A DNA stretch of 64,000 bases from Sporodiniella umbellata (taxonomy: Eukaryota > Mucoromycota > Mucoromycetes > Mucorales > Rhizopodaceae): the NCBI GenBank assembly GCA_025677835.1, contig JAIXMR010000008.1:1-64000 (forward strand), in the 5' to 3' direction. Numbering within the stretch: position 1 is the stretch's first letter; each line of letters opens with the position of its first letter. The position numbers and the translations under genes were made by a program. The notes beneath the pieces are model-generated. The model searched no databases. It saw only the letters and a list, made by a program, of their open reading frames with translations, and had not been told where the DNA came from. Below, one piece after another: positions 47,649 to 58,301 of the stretch.

Positions 47649-49988
47649 ATGTCAAGGGTCATTAAGCTTCCTTCTAACCTTAGTTCTTCTGAAGATAATA
47701 CAATCGGTCAGCGTGTGTTGCTGCCTACTTTGGATAACGCGATAGGCATACTTCGCTATATAGGACCTATTGACTCAAAACAAGGTATCTGGGCTGGTAT
47801 TGAGCTGGACGATGTCAGCCTAGGAAAGAATGACGGAAGTGTAAAAGGGTAACGAGAATGAACCTGAGCCAATAATCAAAAAAAGAAGTGTTCTTTTCTG
47901 ATCTGTTTTTTTTTGGGGGACTGTAGAAAACAGTATTTCACCTGCTCATCTACTTCTGGAATTTTTATCGCCAGTAACAAATTCACTGTTTTACCTCCTC
48001 CACCGCCACCAGCCGCCACCCCTTCACCACCTCCTCCACCGGTACTTACACCCTCCACAAGCACTAAACGATTGACCACCAAGAAATCAAACCTGAAGAA
48101 ATTGACATCACAATCAAAGGCGATTCCACCATCCTCGCTTCGAAATCCTAACCAGACTTCACCTCCACTTGTCACCAAACGGTCGATTCAACCACCTGGA
48201 GTGAAGCGTATCACGCAAACGCCCTCGCTAAAGCCAAGCAAGACACTTTCATTGACCACCAAGTCTAGCCAAACCCCCTCTTTAAGGTCAAGTCCCTCTC
48301 CTTCTATCAAGTCCAGCCAGACACCTAGCCATGCCCTTAAATCGAGTCAGACACCTTCTCTCAAGAGCTCCGCCTCTCTCAAGACCAGCCAAGTTCCGGT
48401 ACAGACGCCGTCCACACCTACTCAGACGCCACGCCATAGTCAGCACTCGGCTGTTCAGACCACAGAGTCCGACGATACCCATCTACTTTACGACATGTTG
48501 GAAAAGGTACAGCGAGAACGGGATACTCTTATGCAACAGATGGAGCAAAAAGAAACTGCCTGGGAACGATTGCTGTCCACCAAAGAAAGCCTACGACTTC
48601 AAGTTGAAGAGGGTGAATTGCAATGTAAGCGATATCAAGGTGAGCTCGAACAGAGCGAGGCAGAGCGTGAGCGCTTAAAACGAGATCTGGAGGTACGTGA
48701 GATCTCGATCGCTAAAAATATGCGAGACGATGAACAGCAGAGTCAGGACCAGCGACGTCGGGAGCGCCTGGAAGGTCTGGTGCGTGATCTTCAGGCTCAG
48801 CTCGAGACCCAACAGCACATGCAGACACAGAAAGAAAGAGAGCATGCGGGCACTACAGAGCAAATGAGAAAAGAAATCAGTGCGAATGAAGCCATGACTG
48901 CCTCTTTAGAAAAAGAATGCGAAGATATGCGGCGCACAGGCATCGAGGCAGTACATGCTGTCGAATCCTCCATGCTGCAACTCAAACAGGACCATGAAAA
49001 CCAGCTCAACCAAAAAGACGAGCAGATCAAAAACCTCAGCCATGTCGTTGCAGATCTCAAACACAAACAAAGTACGCTCTTTGACGATGACGAACTCGAT
49101 ATTGAAGAACGTATCAAAGAGCTGAATAATCAATACCAAGGTGACCAAAGACACCGTCTGGAAGAGCAGCTTGAACTCACTATGAAAGAACTCGATGACG
49201 AACGTAACAGCTTTAAAAATCTTGTGCATGATATGGAACAGCTCAAACTGGAGCTTTCGCAGTCCCGTCAACGGGCTCTTTCGGGCGAACAAAAGTTCCA
49301 GCTCTTACAGGCTGATTTCGATAAAGAATTACAAGACAAGCGTCGTCTGGTAGAGGACTCGGATCATGCTTTTGAGGCCCAAGCAAAGGCAGAAGAAGAG
49401 TGCGAAGAAATCAAGCTCTCCAAAATGACCCTTGAAAAGCAATACAATGAGCTGCTTGAAGCTCATCGACAGCTCGAAAATGAGCACAACAAGCTCATCG
49501 ATGAAATGTTGGCTTTGGAAAGTCAAGAGGAGGTGGCTGCTTCCACAGGAGGAAACGATATGTGGCAAGAAAAAATAAAAAGACTCGAGGGAGAAAATAA
49601 AACACAACGCGAGAATTTGACTCAAAAGGAAGAACAGCTAAGAAAACTGACAAGGGATATTAACCAGCTGGAATCCTTGGTAGAGAATAAGGTGTTTGGG
49701 GACTCGGAGCTAGAAGAACAACTTGAGCTAGAAAAGAAAAAGGTCATTGCGTTGGAAAGAGAGCTGAATCAGCTGAAATATAATATTGCAAACAAACGCG
49801 AGCCGCAATATGACTTGGGTAGACGTCGTGGACATGATAAGGCAAATAATAGTTCTTATGACTCGGTAAGTATATGAATGATGGTATCGATGATGGTTTA
49901 TTGATGTCTTCTTTAGTATTGCGAAAACTGCGATGGGTTGTGTGATCACAGCACTGTAGATTGCCCTAACCAGGATGAGTCTTTTTAA
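47649..49988 (+). CDS. CLIP-170 / Bik1-like microtubule plus-end protein
   Basis: Predicted 736 aa in three exons: 47649-47848, 47927-49865 and 49917-49988. Residues about 20-90 are a CAP-Gly domain (GQRVLLPTLDNAIGILRYIG, then GIWAGIELDD and GKNDGSVKGKQYF), which binds EEY/F tails of tubulin. A long basic, S/T/P-rich linker with repeated SQTPS-type motifs follows; such linkers add microtubule binding. About 450 residues of coiled coil allow dimerisation. The short last exon encodes a zinc-knuckle-like end (YCENCDGLCDHSTVDCPN), as in CLIP-170, where it recruits dynactin or LIS1. The C-terminal residues are DESF, close to the ETF/EEY-type ends of tip proteins. Confidence 0.92.
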
Positions 49989-50075
49989 TTAACGATGCCT
50001 ACTTCTGTACATGTACATATATACATATATATATATAAAAGAAAGAGAGAAAAAGACAAGAAAGTCCTGTCTTTC

Positions 50076-50847
50076 TTAAATTATTTTTTTGATCTGTTTG
50101 TATTCCTGCGTCACTTCTGGAACTTTCTGTACCAAACTAGAAACAAGACTAGTCATTGCTTTGCAATTTTCTTGTACTTTTTCCCAATCAACTTCCGTTT
50201 CTTCCATCTCAGGCTCAGGCGTTGACAAAGATTCTGCTTCTAAGTTTTTTTCCGCTTCTATGCACTGCTGTCCAACTAGGCTGAACTCATCTCTTACTAA
50301 ATACCGTTTGCGTATTCTTTTCTCTAGCAACTCGTTCAAAACGTTTTCTAGTTCATTGGCCTCTTTCTCTAGTTCTTCATCATGAGGTTCTTCAACACCT
50401 GTTTTTTGTTTGTTTTTTTTTTTTTTTTTTTTTTGTGAATGAAGGTAAAAACAACAAAAGTGAGAATTCAATCAGCAAATAAAAAAAAAAAAAAAAAAAA
50501 AAAATACCTTCGAAAACGTCCAGATTTTCACTATCTGTTAGGCTTACATTGCTGATAACGCTTCTGAAGGTCGAGGTTACAAACTATTTCTTTTTTTTTT
50601 TAGAATATAAAGAACCATAAAGAGCGAGCCAAAGTTTTACCTCTCTTAGATCCTTTTTTACCAGATTGCGTAACTTGTCTGATAATGCATTATCATACAT
50701 TGTTTCAAGCGATTCTTCAAGTTTGTCAAGGGCATTATGCATCGACTGATGTACAATTTGGGTTTTTACGACAATCTTTTTTTTGTCTTGAGATGCTGTG
50801 TCGATGGGCGGCGAGTCCAAACGAATTCTTTTGTTTGGGTTGGACAT
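50076..50847 (-). CDS. probable Mis12-complex kinetochore subunit (Nsl1/Mis14-like)
   Basis: Predicted 201 aa in three exons: 50641-50847, 50508-50583 and 50076-50398. The start MSNPNKRIRLDSPPID is followed by a helical region (HNALDKLEESLETMYDN). The last exon has EEPHDEELEKEANELENVLN, then LLEKRIRKRYLVRDE and the coiled C-terminus. The acidic PhDeeLe..v..Le..l...v..rR pattern resembles fungal Nsl1/Mis14, and the length fits (about 200 aa). The Mis12 complex links centromeric chromatin to the Ndc80 complex. Assignment is by pattern only; another coiled-coil kinetochore or spindle protein is possible. Intron 2 ends in a long A-tract (CAAACAAAAAACAG). The start codon is only 150 bp from the divergent TRM61 start. 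Confidence 0.6.
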
Positions 50848-50997
50848 AAGAAACTGCCATGAAAGAAACGGAATCACTATGTCTTACTCCGTTTTAAATC
50901 TCAGTGGCTTAGGTGAGCGTTTTGAGTTTTGAAGCTTTTCTATACTTTTTTTTCTTTTTCAAGGTTTCTTTTCCTTTAATAAACAAACCAAGATAAA
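50848..50997. promoter_or_regulatory. 150-bp bidirectional promoter between the Nsl1-like gene and TRM61
   Basis: The two start codons (50847 minus, 50998 plus) face away from each other. A short upstream frame for TRM61 begins at 50879 (MSYSVLNLSGLGERFEF then stop), and inside it AGGTGAGCG could be a donor of a leader intron. Promoter function is inferred from position. Confidence 0.55.
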
Positions 50998-52088
50998 ATG
51001 AGCTTTAGTGGGTGGAAGAAATATATAGAAGAGGGGGATTTAGTGATAGTATATATGGTAATATGAGAAGAAGAAAGCAATAAGAAAAAAAGATCCTGAA
51101 AAGTTGTTACTAGTCAAAAGAGAACATGATACCCATAACGATCAAAAAAGATGGAGAGTTCAATAACCGATTTGGTATTTATAAGCACAACGATATTGTT
51201 GGAAAAGAGTTTGGGATAAGGGTAAACAGCTAAAGTTGAGGGGAATAAAGACATAGTAATACCTAACTTGTAGCTATCATATAGATGGTATCCTCCAATT
51301 ATAAAGGGTTTGTTTATTTACTTCACCCCACACCTGAATTATGGACGCTTGTTTTACCACATCGTACGCAGATTTTATATATCGCTGATATATCATTTGT
51401 CACCGCCTTATTGGAATTAAAGCCTGGTGCCAGTGTTATTGAGAGCGGTACTGGATCTGGATCGTTTTCGCATAGCATGGCACGTACAATTGCACCCCAT
51501 GGCAAACTATATTCGTTTGAATACCACGAGGATAGAGCTACTCTAGGCGCACAAGAGTTTAAAGAACACGGCTATGGAGATATTATCAAGGTACATCACC
51601 GCGATGTTTGTAAAGATGGGTTCCAACTTCAGGATATGGTGGACGCCGTCTTTTTAGATTTACCGGCACCCTGGGAGGCTGTGGCCTCTGCTAAAGAGGC
51701 TTTCAAACAGGATAGAACAGGCAAAATTTGTGGTTTCAGTCCTTGTATTGAACAAGTTAGTAGAACCGTAATGGCTTTAGAGGAGAATGGGTTTGTAGAT
51801 ATCACAATGTATGAATGCTTGATGAAAGAGCATGGTATAGTGCCAGTCCAGAAAGTGAGCTATCAAGATATCATTGCAGATGCTAAAAAGAGAAAGTCAG
51901 AAGGAAAGCCCTCGTCCGAAAACATGGCTGTTAAAAGAAAATTGGGTAGAGATGAGCCTGTACCATCTGCTGAAGAAGTAGAAAATTCTGTAAACATAAT
52001 GCTTACATCAAGGACACCGGGAGAAACAAGAGGTCATACAAGCTATTTGACATTTGCTACTTTCTTACCTCCCATTGCTACCCTTTAA
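50998..52088 (+). CDS. TRM61: tRNA (adenine-58-N1) methyltransferase catalytic subunit (Trm61)
   Basis: Predicted 320 aa in three exons: 50998-51057, 51123-51221 and 51285-52088. It starts MSFSGWKKYIEEGDLVIVYM, similar to human TRMT61A. Signatures are FVYLLHPTPELWTLVLPHRT, the AdoMet loop VIESGTGSGS at about residues 104-113, AVFLDLPAPWEAV, FSPCIEQV and the C-terminal GHTSYLTFATF. With Trm6 it methylates A58 in the T-loop of tRNAs, including initiator tRNA. The acceptor of intron 1 at AAAAGAG is chosen to keep frame; the neighbouring AAAAG would create a stop. The insert before the C-terminus (KKRKSEGKPSSENMAVKRK) is basic and may aid RNA binding or nuclear import. Confidence 0.94.
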
Positions 52089-52249
52089 ATGGCCATTCAC
52101 TATGCCCATTTCCCCACCTCTTTTTTTCGATTTTCTTTCTTTCTAACCTTACACATGTATAAACACATTTAGACAATGCATACATTTTATATATAAATAA
52201 AAGAAAAAAAAAAAAAAATAGCGCCAGGCTTTTACATATTTATTTATTC

Positions 52250-53083
52250 TCAAGAAAGTTGATTGGAAACATAAGCTAGTTGAAGACAGCCCACTTGACT
52301 TACTCTACGATCAAGGGCATAATAGCATATTCTTTGAAATGGTTGTACAAGAACAGGTAACTGCCCATTACATAAGTGTGTATCAAGTATATGAAGGATG
52401 CCCCTATTGTTTGTATGGACGTGGTACGTAATCTTTTGTTGATTGATAATGTCAAAGCGGATCCAGTAAGTAGCTCCAGGACAGCGAAAAACCCAATTCC
52501 CTTGTGAGAAGATCTGATAACGAGGAGGGGTGGGCACGGTCATTGATGTGTGTGTTGGAACGGGTAAAGGGGACGTATAATGAACTGTGTTTATGTTTTT
52601 AGAGGATGCCAAAGCTTCATGGTTATGTTGATGATCTTTTAAACTAGGCTTGTTGAACCAAAGCCCAAGTGGCCATCGTTTCTTTTTTTGTGTTAGTGTT
52701 TTTTTGGATTCCAAGTGGTTACGATCAGTGATTGGTGTACTGGTGGGCACAGAACTTGTGTGTTCAGGTCTTTTGTAATCAACTCTTCCCATTTTACTGT
52801 TGATGATGGCATTCTTCGCTGCAAGTAACTCAAGGTCGTTCATAGGCTCACCATCTAAATGTTCATTGTGGTTTGGATCAATTCCTTTAAATTCCTCTAT
52901 TATGTCGCTACTTTTCGAAGGTTCCTTTTCGGTAAGTTTGCTATGCCAACATTATAACAACGTGGCTACTTTTCTTACCTCTTTTTGCTTGTATAATTCA
53001 ACTCTATCTCCTGAGATAATCCACTGTTGAGCATTAATTCTGTGTTCTTCGGAAGGGATCTTTGCAAATTGTAGTCGTAGCAT
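52250..53083 (-). CDS. protein of unknown function (259 aa)
   Basis: Predicted two exons: 52979-53083 and 52250-52924. It starts MLRLQFAKIPSEEHRINAQQ with an in-frame stop upstream. A disordered basic middle (SKKTLTQKKKRWPLGLWFNK) is followed by a folded-looking C-terminal part rich in aromatic residues (YQIFSQGNWVFRCPGATYWI, then RICYYALDRRVSQVGCLQLA). The clean in-frame splice and the composition support a real gene. I do not recognise the family and no catalytic motif stands out. It converges on TRM61, 161 bp away. A lineage-specific protein is possible. Confidence 0.6.
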
Positions 53084-54785
53084 GGGTAGTAGTACCGATC
53101 ATAGTTATAGTATTCCATGTTTGGACAGGAAAGAAAGAGAGGGAAAGAGAAATAAGGAACCTTCTACTTTTGAGGTGCATTTGCATTATCAACGTAATAT
53201 CTCCGCTTTATTCGAGACCATTTTTTCTTGTTTGAGTATTGGCTTTTTTCTCCTTATGGATTGACAGGTGTACATCTTTTGCCAAAACAATGTCGTAGAA
53301 AAAATTTTAAAATGTCATACTTCTATGAAAAAGTGTGTCGTACTTTTCAGAAAGGAGATAACGTACTGTTATATCATGATTCATTAAATGGGACGGCTTC
53401 CAAGGCTGTTATCAAAAGGTTTAGTAGAATAACACTTGAACTCTTCAAAAAAAAAAAAAAAAAAAAAAAAAAGTGAACGACTCGATTGCTATTATATACA
53501 ACTGTTTGAGAAATTGTTTATCTTTTATTTATCGAATTTTATTTTCCACCACTCCCAATTAGACCGAAGCTGTTCTAATGGATCAAATAATGAAGAGTAA
53601 GGTTATAGGAATTAAATTTTCAACAAGAGAAAGAATCAGATAAAAAAAAAAAGATAGGCTAGTAGAAGGCTCAATTATGCTTTAGTCTTACTATATGATT
53701 TTCTCCAAGGCTAAATATCTTTGAAAGAATCCGATGAGTCTAACTCTGGTATCTACCGCCGCCTCATAGGTAATGTAACGCTAAATTCAATAGAAGTAAG
53801 ACCATAGCAGTATTCCCACTCTTTTGAACAGCAGACACTAGTCGCATATGGTCCAAGACAATAATATTCAAAATCACGGTATACCCTGTCTGATGATTGA
53901 ACAGTTCCTCGGTTGCAAAGCTGATACGACTTATGTGAGGGCTTTTTTTTTTTTTTTGACTTGGTTTGTAAACGTGCTAAAAAAAAAAAAGAAGGGCACA
54001 AATCTTACTTTCCAATTTTGAAAACCCCTCATTAAGGGTTAAATGGCTGTGAACAAACTCTGTAGCAACGTTTAAGCTTAATTAGTTTTCGTATAAACAT
54101 GAAGCTATATTATAATTCAATTGCTTTCAGTTTAGGGGTTTTTTTTTGTTTACTTGCGTAAAGCACATCAACACTTAAAGTGAGTATTATTTAGTAGTAT
54201 TTACGTTTTAAATATAAAATTATCTTTGAGCTTATAAAGAACTCCCTAAACCTAGACAAAAGCCTATTTCAATTAGAAAAGTCACCTGAGGACCAAAACT
54301 TGAATGTTGGTCGATAGGCTAGACTATTGCAGTTCCTTGTGGTTGGTGTACACACTTCTTTAAAAAGAGTTGCTAGCAGAAGCTGATAATCGAGTATACC
54401 TAAATACAGCATAAGAGGTTACGTACAATTACAATATTCAATAACAGTAAGATCTATATAAATCAATTTTTATAAGAGATGTACATAGAAAAAAAAGAAA
54501 AGCTCTGTGACCGCATTCAAAAAATTAACAAAAACATGAAAGAAACTTGGTTTTCGTTTATGTTACTTTATTGTAGATCAAGAGATTGGTAGTGGATTCT
54601 TGTGGATTTGAATGAAAAAGAATATAGTCTATGAAGAGCATTGGTATACAAAAAAAAAAACGATGGATAGCTTGGTCTACAAGCAAAAAAAATAAAAAAG
54701 AAAAAAACCCTAAAGCTTTTTATATATAAATAAGTATGTTTCTATTGTTATTTTGTGCATCTGGCTTAAAACAGAATAGAACAAA
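53084..54785. other. gene-poor region with a possible decayed retroelement fragment
   Basis: At 53200-53420 pieces in different frames (RPFFLV, then FQKGDNVLLYHDSLN) faintly resemble the end of a Ty3-type integrase, but stops and frame changes interrupt them. The rest is AT-rich with poly-A near 53448 and 53643 and poly-T near 53943. No intact gene. Confidence 0.4.
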
Positions 54786-55353
54786 TCATCGAGGTGTTTC
54801 TGGTCCACGTGAGTTAGACTCTATCAGGTCTGGCATTTCTACCAGCTCCTTACTTGACTCGTCCGCATTTTGGTTGTCCCACCCAAGTCGGTAAACCGCT
54901 GTCATTAGATTCTTCCACTCTTGAATGTTTTCCTCAGGCTCAAGAGGAGACTGGGGTGGCTCGTTTTTACACTCGTTAATCGAATCTTCTTCGCTTATTT
55001 CTATTTTGGCTGAATCGCTTCTCCTGGAGCGATGAATGACTAGAAGACCTACAACTGTTCCTATCACGAGTAAAACACCACCGGCACTAACGACTGCTAC
55101 TCTCCAAAGTGAACTCTGATTTGTTGACTGTATTGGTGCAGCCTTAGCAAGACTAGCAGCTGTACCTTTGAATGTTTGATCCAAAGTGGGCTTAAACATA
55201 GGTATGGACATGGAGCTTGAAGGGCAATTTTTCAAGTCGCATTCAACAACTAATAAGGTTTAAGAGAAGTACAGGGAGAAAGCGGGTGTTACCATGGTAA
55301 GAAACTACGAAAGCACAGAACAGTGTCAAGAACACAAGCACTTGTTTGATCAT
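54786..55353 (-). CDS. single-pass type I membrane protein of unknown function (174 aa)
   Basis: Predicted two exons: 55293-55353 and 54786-55249. Exon 1 encodes a signal peptide (MIKQVLVFLTLFCAFVVSYH). A short S/T-rich lumenal or outer part with two cysteines follows (VVECDLKNCPSSSMSIPMFK). One transmembrane helix is at about residues 78-99 (VAVVSAGGVLLVIGTVVGLL). The RRS-containing stop-transfer and an acidic cytosolic tail (EISEEDSINECKNEPPQSPL) complete it. The layout is that of a small cell-surface or secretory-pathway protein. No family is recognised. The 44-nt intron is in phase and removes a stop between the two halves. Confidence 0.65.
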
Positions 55354-55754
55354 CTTTATTAAAGAAAGCTAAAAAAAAAAAAACAAACAAACAAACCAAA
55401 AAAAAAAAAAAAAAACAGAATATGGTTAAGCATATTTTATGATTGAGAAATGCCTTCGAATATGTTTGTTTTTTTGGCACAGTTGGTTAGTGCTGGCTAT
55501 TAGTGTTCCGCACGTGACTTTAGGCATGAACCATATTTCCAACCAAAAACTTCGAGTAACAAATGAAGTCACCATCTCAGTTCTTTTCCCATCAAAGGTA
55601 ACACACAAACTCACACAGCTATTCAGCCTCTAAAGACTTACCAAGCAACATCCTTTTACGTGTCGTTATTCAAAAGAGTAAACGAAAATACAAGATAAAA
55701 AACAAAAGCAAGTAGAGGAAATAGACAAAACTTTATACATTTAAAAGATTACAC
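55354..55754. other. spacer between the membrane protein gene and thioredoxin
   Basis: A-runs at 55372 and 55399. A plus-strand frame at 55439-55633 has a hydrophobic start but no conserved feature, and overlaps an equally long frame on the other strand, so neither is accepted. Confidence 0.45.
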
Positions 55755-56144
55755 TTATTGGGGGTTGCCGTAGCTTTCGGTCAACTTGGCAGCAATAGCA
55801 CCAGGGTTAGCACCGACGATTTCATCGACCTTGTTACCGTTCTTGAAGAAGACAATAGTGGGCATAGCGCGAACTTCGTAGTGAGAAGCGATTTCCTATT
55901 ATACGCGTATAAATTATTTTGTTTTGAACTGGCTTAAGCCTTTTCTGGTACTTACAGAGAGATCGTCAACATCAACCTTAACAAAGACGACATTGCTGTA
56001 GGCAGCAGAGTGCTTTTCCAAGACGGGTGTGATCATCTTACAGGGTCCACACCAAGTGGCAGTGAAGTCAACGAGAACAAATTCGTTGGAGGAGAGAATT
56101 TCGTTCAAGTCAGCAAGAGATTTGGGAATAGTGAAGCCAGGCAT
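55755..56144 (-). CDS. TRX: thioredoxin
   Basis: Predicted 109 aa in two exons: 55956-56144 and 55755-55895. The active site WCGPC is at residues 31-35 within [13 protein letters not shown], and the conserved cis-proline lies in [13 protein letters not shown]. Length is typical of a cytosolic thioredoxin and there is no targeting extension. It reduces disulphides in ribonucleotide reductase, PAPS reductase and peroxiredoxins, and is recharged by thioredoxin reductase. A GATTGGC (inverted CCAAT box) lies about 95 bp upstream, near 56240. Coding GC is higher than in the surroundings, consistent with strong expression. Confidence 0.95.
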
Positions 56145-57028
56145 TTTTTTAGTAAGTACTGAAAAAAGAAAAAGAAAAATCAGAGATTAGTTGGGGTCCA
56201 TTTTTATATAGTCATGACATGTTATTCATCGTTATTCTGATTGGCCAAAAAGGCTTACTAATTTATCGCCCGCAAACAACAATCAAGACCGGTGGCATCT
56301 TCGAAAAGGTCTTTTATTGGGGCGTTGGTATCGGAATTGTGATTTACTGCAAAACACTGAGTCAACGCAAAGTTTGTTTTTGTGGTGTGAGTAGTACTGT
56401 CTTTCAGATCAAAAAAATCTGTTAATCAGTATTCAACTTCAGATTATAGAGCCTTAAACCTCTGAAAAAAATTTAAATGCAAGAGATTGATTTCCAGACA
56501 GCTACCCAGCTATAATAAGAGACAGACTTTGTAAATCAAGTGCAGATTTATTTATAGCAGACTAAAAGAAGTCTGCTTTATAGTTACTGGTTATAGTATC
56601 GCAATTAAAAAGAAAGCGAGGTCCTTGTAAAATGATGATGCATACTGTTTCTTTGATAGATATATAGACGCAGCAAATAGATCTGCTGACGATAGAGAAT
56701 AGCTATCTTAGTCACAAACGGTTCGTCCATCATTTAATTTAACACGCTAAACATCGAGGTTTGGCTTTTTGAAAGCAAACGTAAGCCATCTTGAAAGATA
56801 TATTTCTTAATGCTACCTCTATTGGCCACACATATTGGATTACTATTTAAAAATAAATTCGAGAGAGCAATTCTCGCTATGTAAAGAAAAAATGACTTCT
56901 TTTTCATATTAGGTATCAAAAAAGGGGGAGGACTATATGTTTCTGACCAAATAAAGAGGCAACATTTATTAGTTGACAAGTAGTAGATCGCATGTCTAAA
57001 TATACAGTTTTTATTTTATAGGGCTTAT
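56145..57028. other. intergenic region between SED5 and thioredoxin
   Basis: Open frames at 56219-56425 and 56734-56979 lack recognisable motifs or splice partners. The start of this stretch is the thioredoxin promoter. Confidence 0.5.
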
Positions 57029-58301
57029 TTACATGATCAAGGTAAATAGTAAGAAGAAGAAGATGATTGTGACGAATATTTTTATAATCAGCCATCGATT
57101 GGAACTGATGTTTGTAAAGTACTTTAAAAGCTCTCTTTGGGCGCCCATAACATTCATCTCAATATCGTCTGTATTTTGATCAATTCTGTCAGCAGGAACA
57201 AAAAAAAAAAAGAAAAAGAAAAAAACTATTAGCAATGTATAGGTTAGCTCTTCGCCTACCTTTGTACTGTCTCTCTCTGCTCAGCTACCATTGTAGCCAA
57301 TTGTTGAAATATACTACCCAATTCAGCAATAGTACCCTCAATACTTTCGATAGCGGTAGATCGATGATCGATATATCTATCTTGTTCCATTACCATCATC
57401 TGCTCTTGCTGTTGTTGTTGAGTAATCATAGGTATGCCCAAAGAAAGTGTAGACTCCTGTTCTTCTTCTACTGGCATTGTCGCAGGCGGCGATCCTTTTC
57501 TTCTGGACTTTAACAAAGGTGAGTTTGCTAAATTCATATATCAATGAGTGTCCACGCTTTTATTTGTGTAGATCTTTCTCTTCTCTTACCAAAAGAGGCT
57601 TTCTGATCTGTGTTGGGTTCTGTTGTTGAAAATAAAAATTGGTCTCTTTTGTCCTTGGACATCTTCATGTTCTATTCAACAAGTCAATAAGACATGCCTT
57701 ACTGTTTTTGTAGATAGCCGTACTTCTGTTCTGATCTCCAAGACGTCCTTAAAGTTCATGGAAGTATCTGCTAGTTTGCTCTGTAAAGCTACAACTACAT
57801 TAGAGGTATGCTCAGTAGCTTGCTTTGATGACTGTTTTTGATGTTTGGTATAATCTTGAAGCATAGCAATTTGTTTGTTTAGTTTTGCAATGTCTTGTTT
57901 AATAATAAATGTCAATTCCTATACTCCGTTTTCAGTATTTTCTTAGACTTCTATCTATATCTGCTTACACTAATCTCAACAGGCTTATCGTCAAAAAGGG
58001 TCTTCCTTTTAGCCACTATAGACACAAAATTGTTAAAAGGTCACTTGCTCTATCAGCTCTTATTCGTTTAAAACATACACTTTGTTAGTTTCTCTAGCTT
58101 TCCAGCCGTGGTTGTAATTTGTCTGCCAATTTCAGCAGCCATCAAAGAGAATTCAGAGCGAGGATGAAGCTTTTTTGAACTGGCTTCTGGCGAAGATAGA
58201 AGTGCTTTTTTTTCTTGAAGCTTAGGTGTGCCTCTCAACCTTTTTCTTTCGCACAGCGCATGAAATTCGTTAGTTCTATCTTTGAAGGTAGATGCCGTCA
58301 T
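57029..58301 (-). CDS. SED5: Golgi t-SNARE syntaxin 5 / Sed5
   Basis: Predicted 323 aa in six exons: 58079-58301, 57969-58015, 57724-57918, 57590-57671, 57260-57527 and 57029-57185. It starts MTASTFKDRTNEFHALCERK, the Sly1-binding N-peptide region of Sed5. Family sequences LAKRKTLFDDKPVEISELTF and IKQDIAKLNKQIAMLQ follow. The Qa SNARE helix runs from YIDHRSTAIESIEGTIAELG through FQQLATMVAEQRETVQRIDQ. The C-terminal anchor is IIKIFVTIIFFFLLFTLIM. Sed5 is the Qa-SNARE for ER-to-Golgi and intra-Golgi fusion. The donor GTATGT of intron 1 is chosen to give LTKLAKRK. A glutamine run (QQQQQEQ) precedes the SNARE helix. Confidence 0.95.

Noticed and set aside
50879..50932. ATG at 50879 considered as the start of TRM61
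   Set aside because: The frame ends after 17 codons and the start at 50998 matches the N-terminus of animal TRMT61A.
55439..55633. Plus-strand 64-codon frame with a hydrophobic start
   Set aside because: An equally long frame lies on the opposite strand, there is no conserved motif, and the position between two minus-strand genes gives no support.
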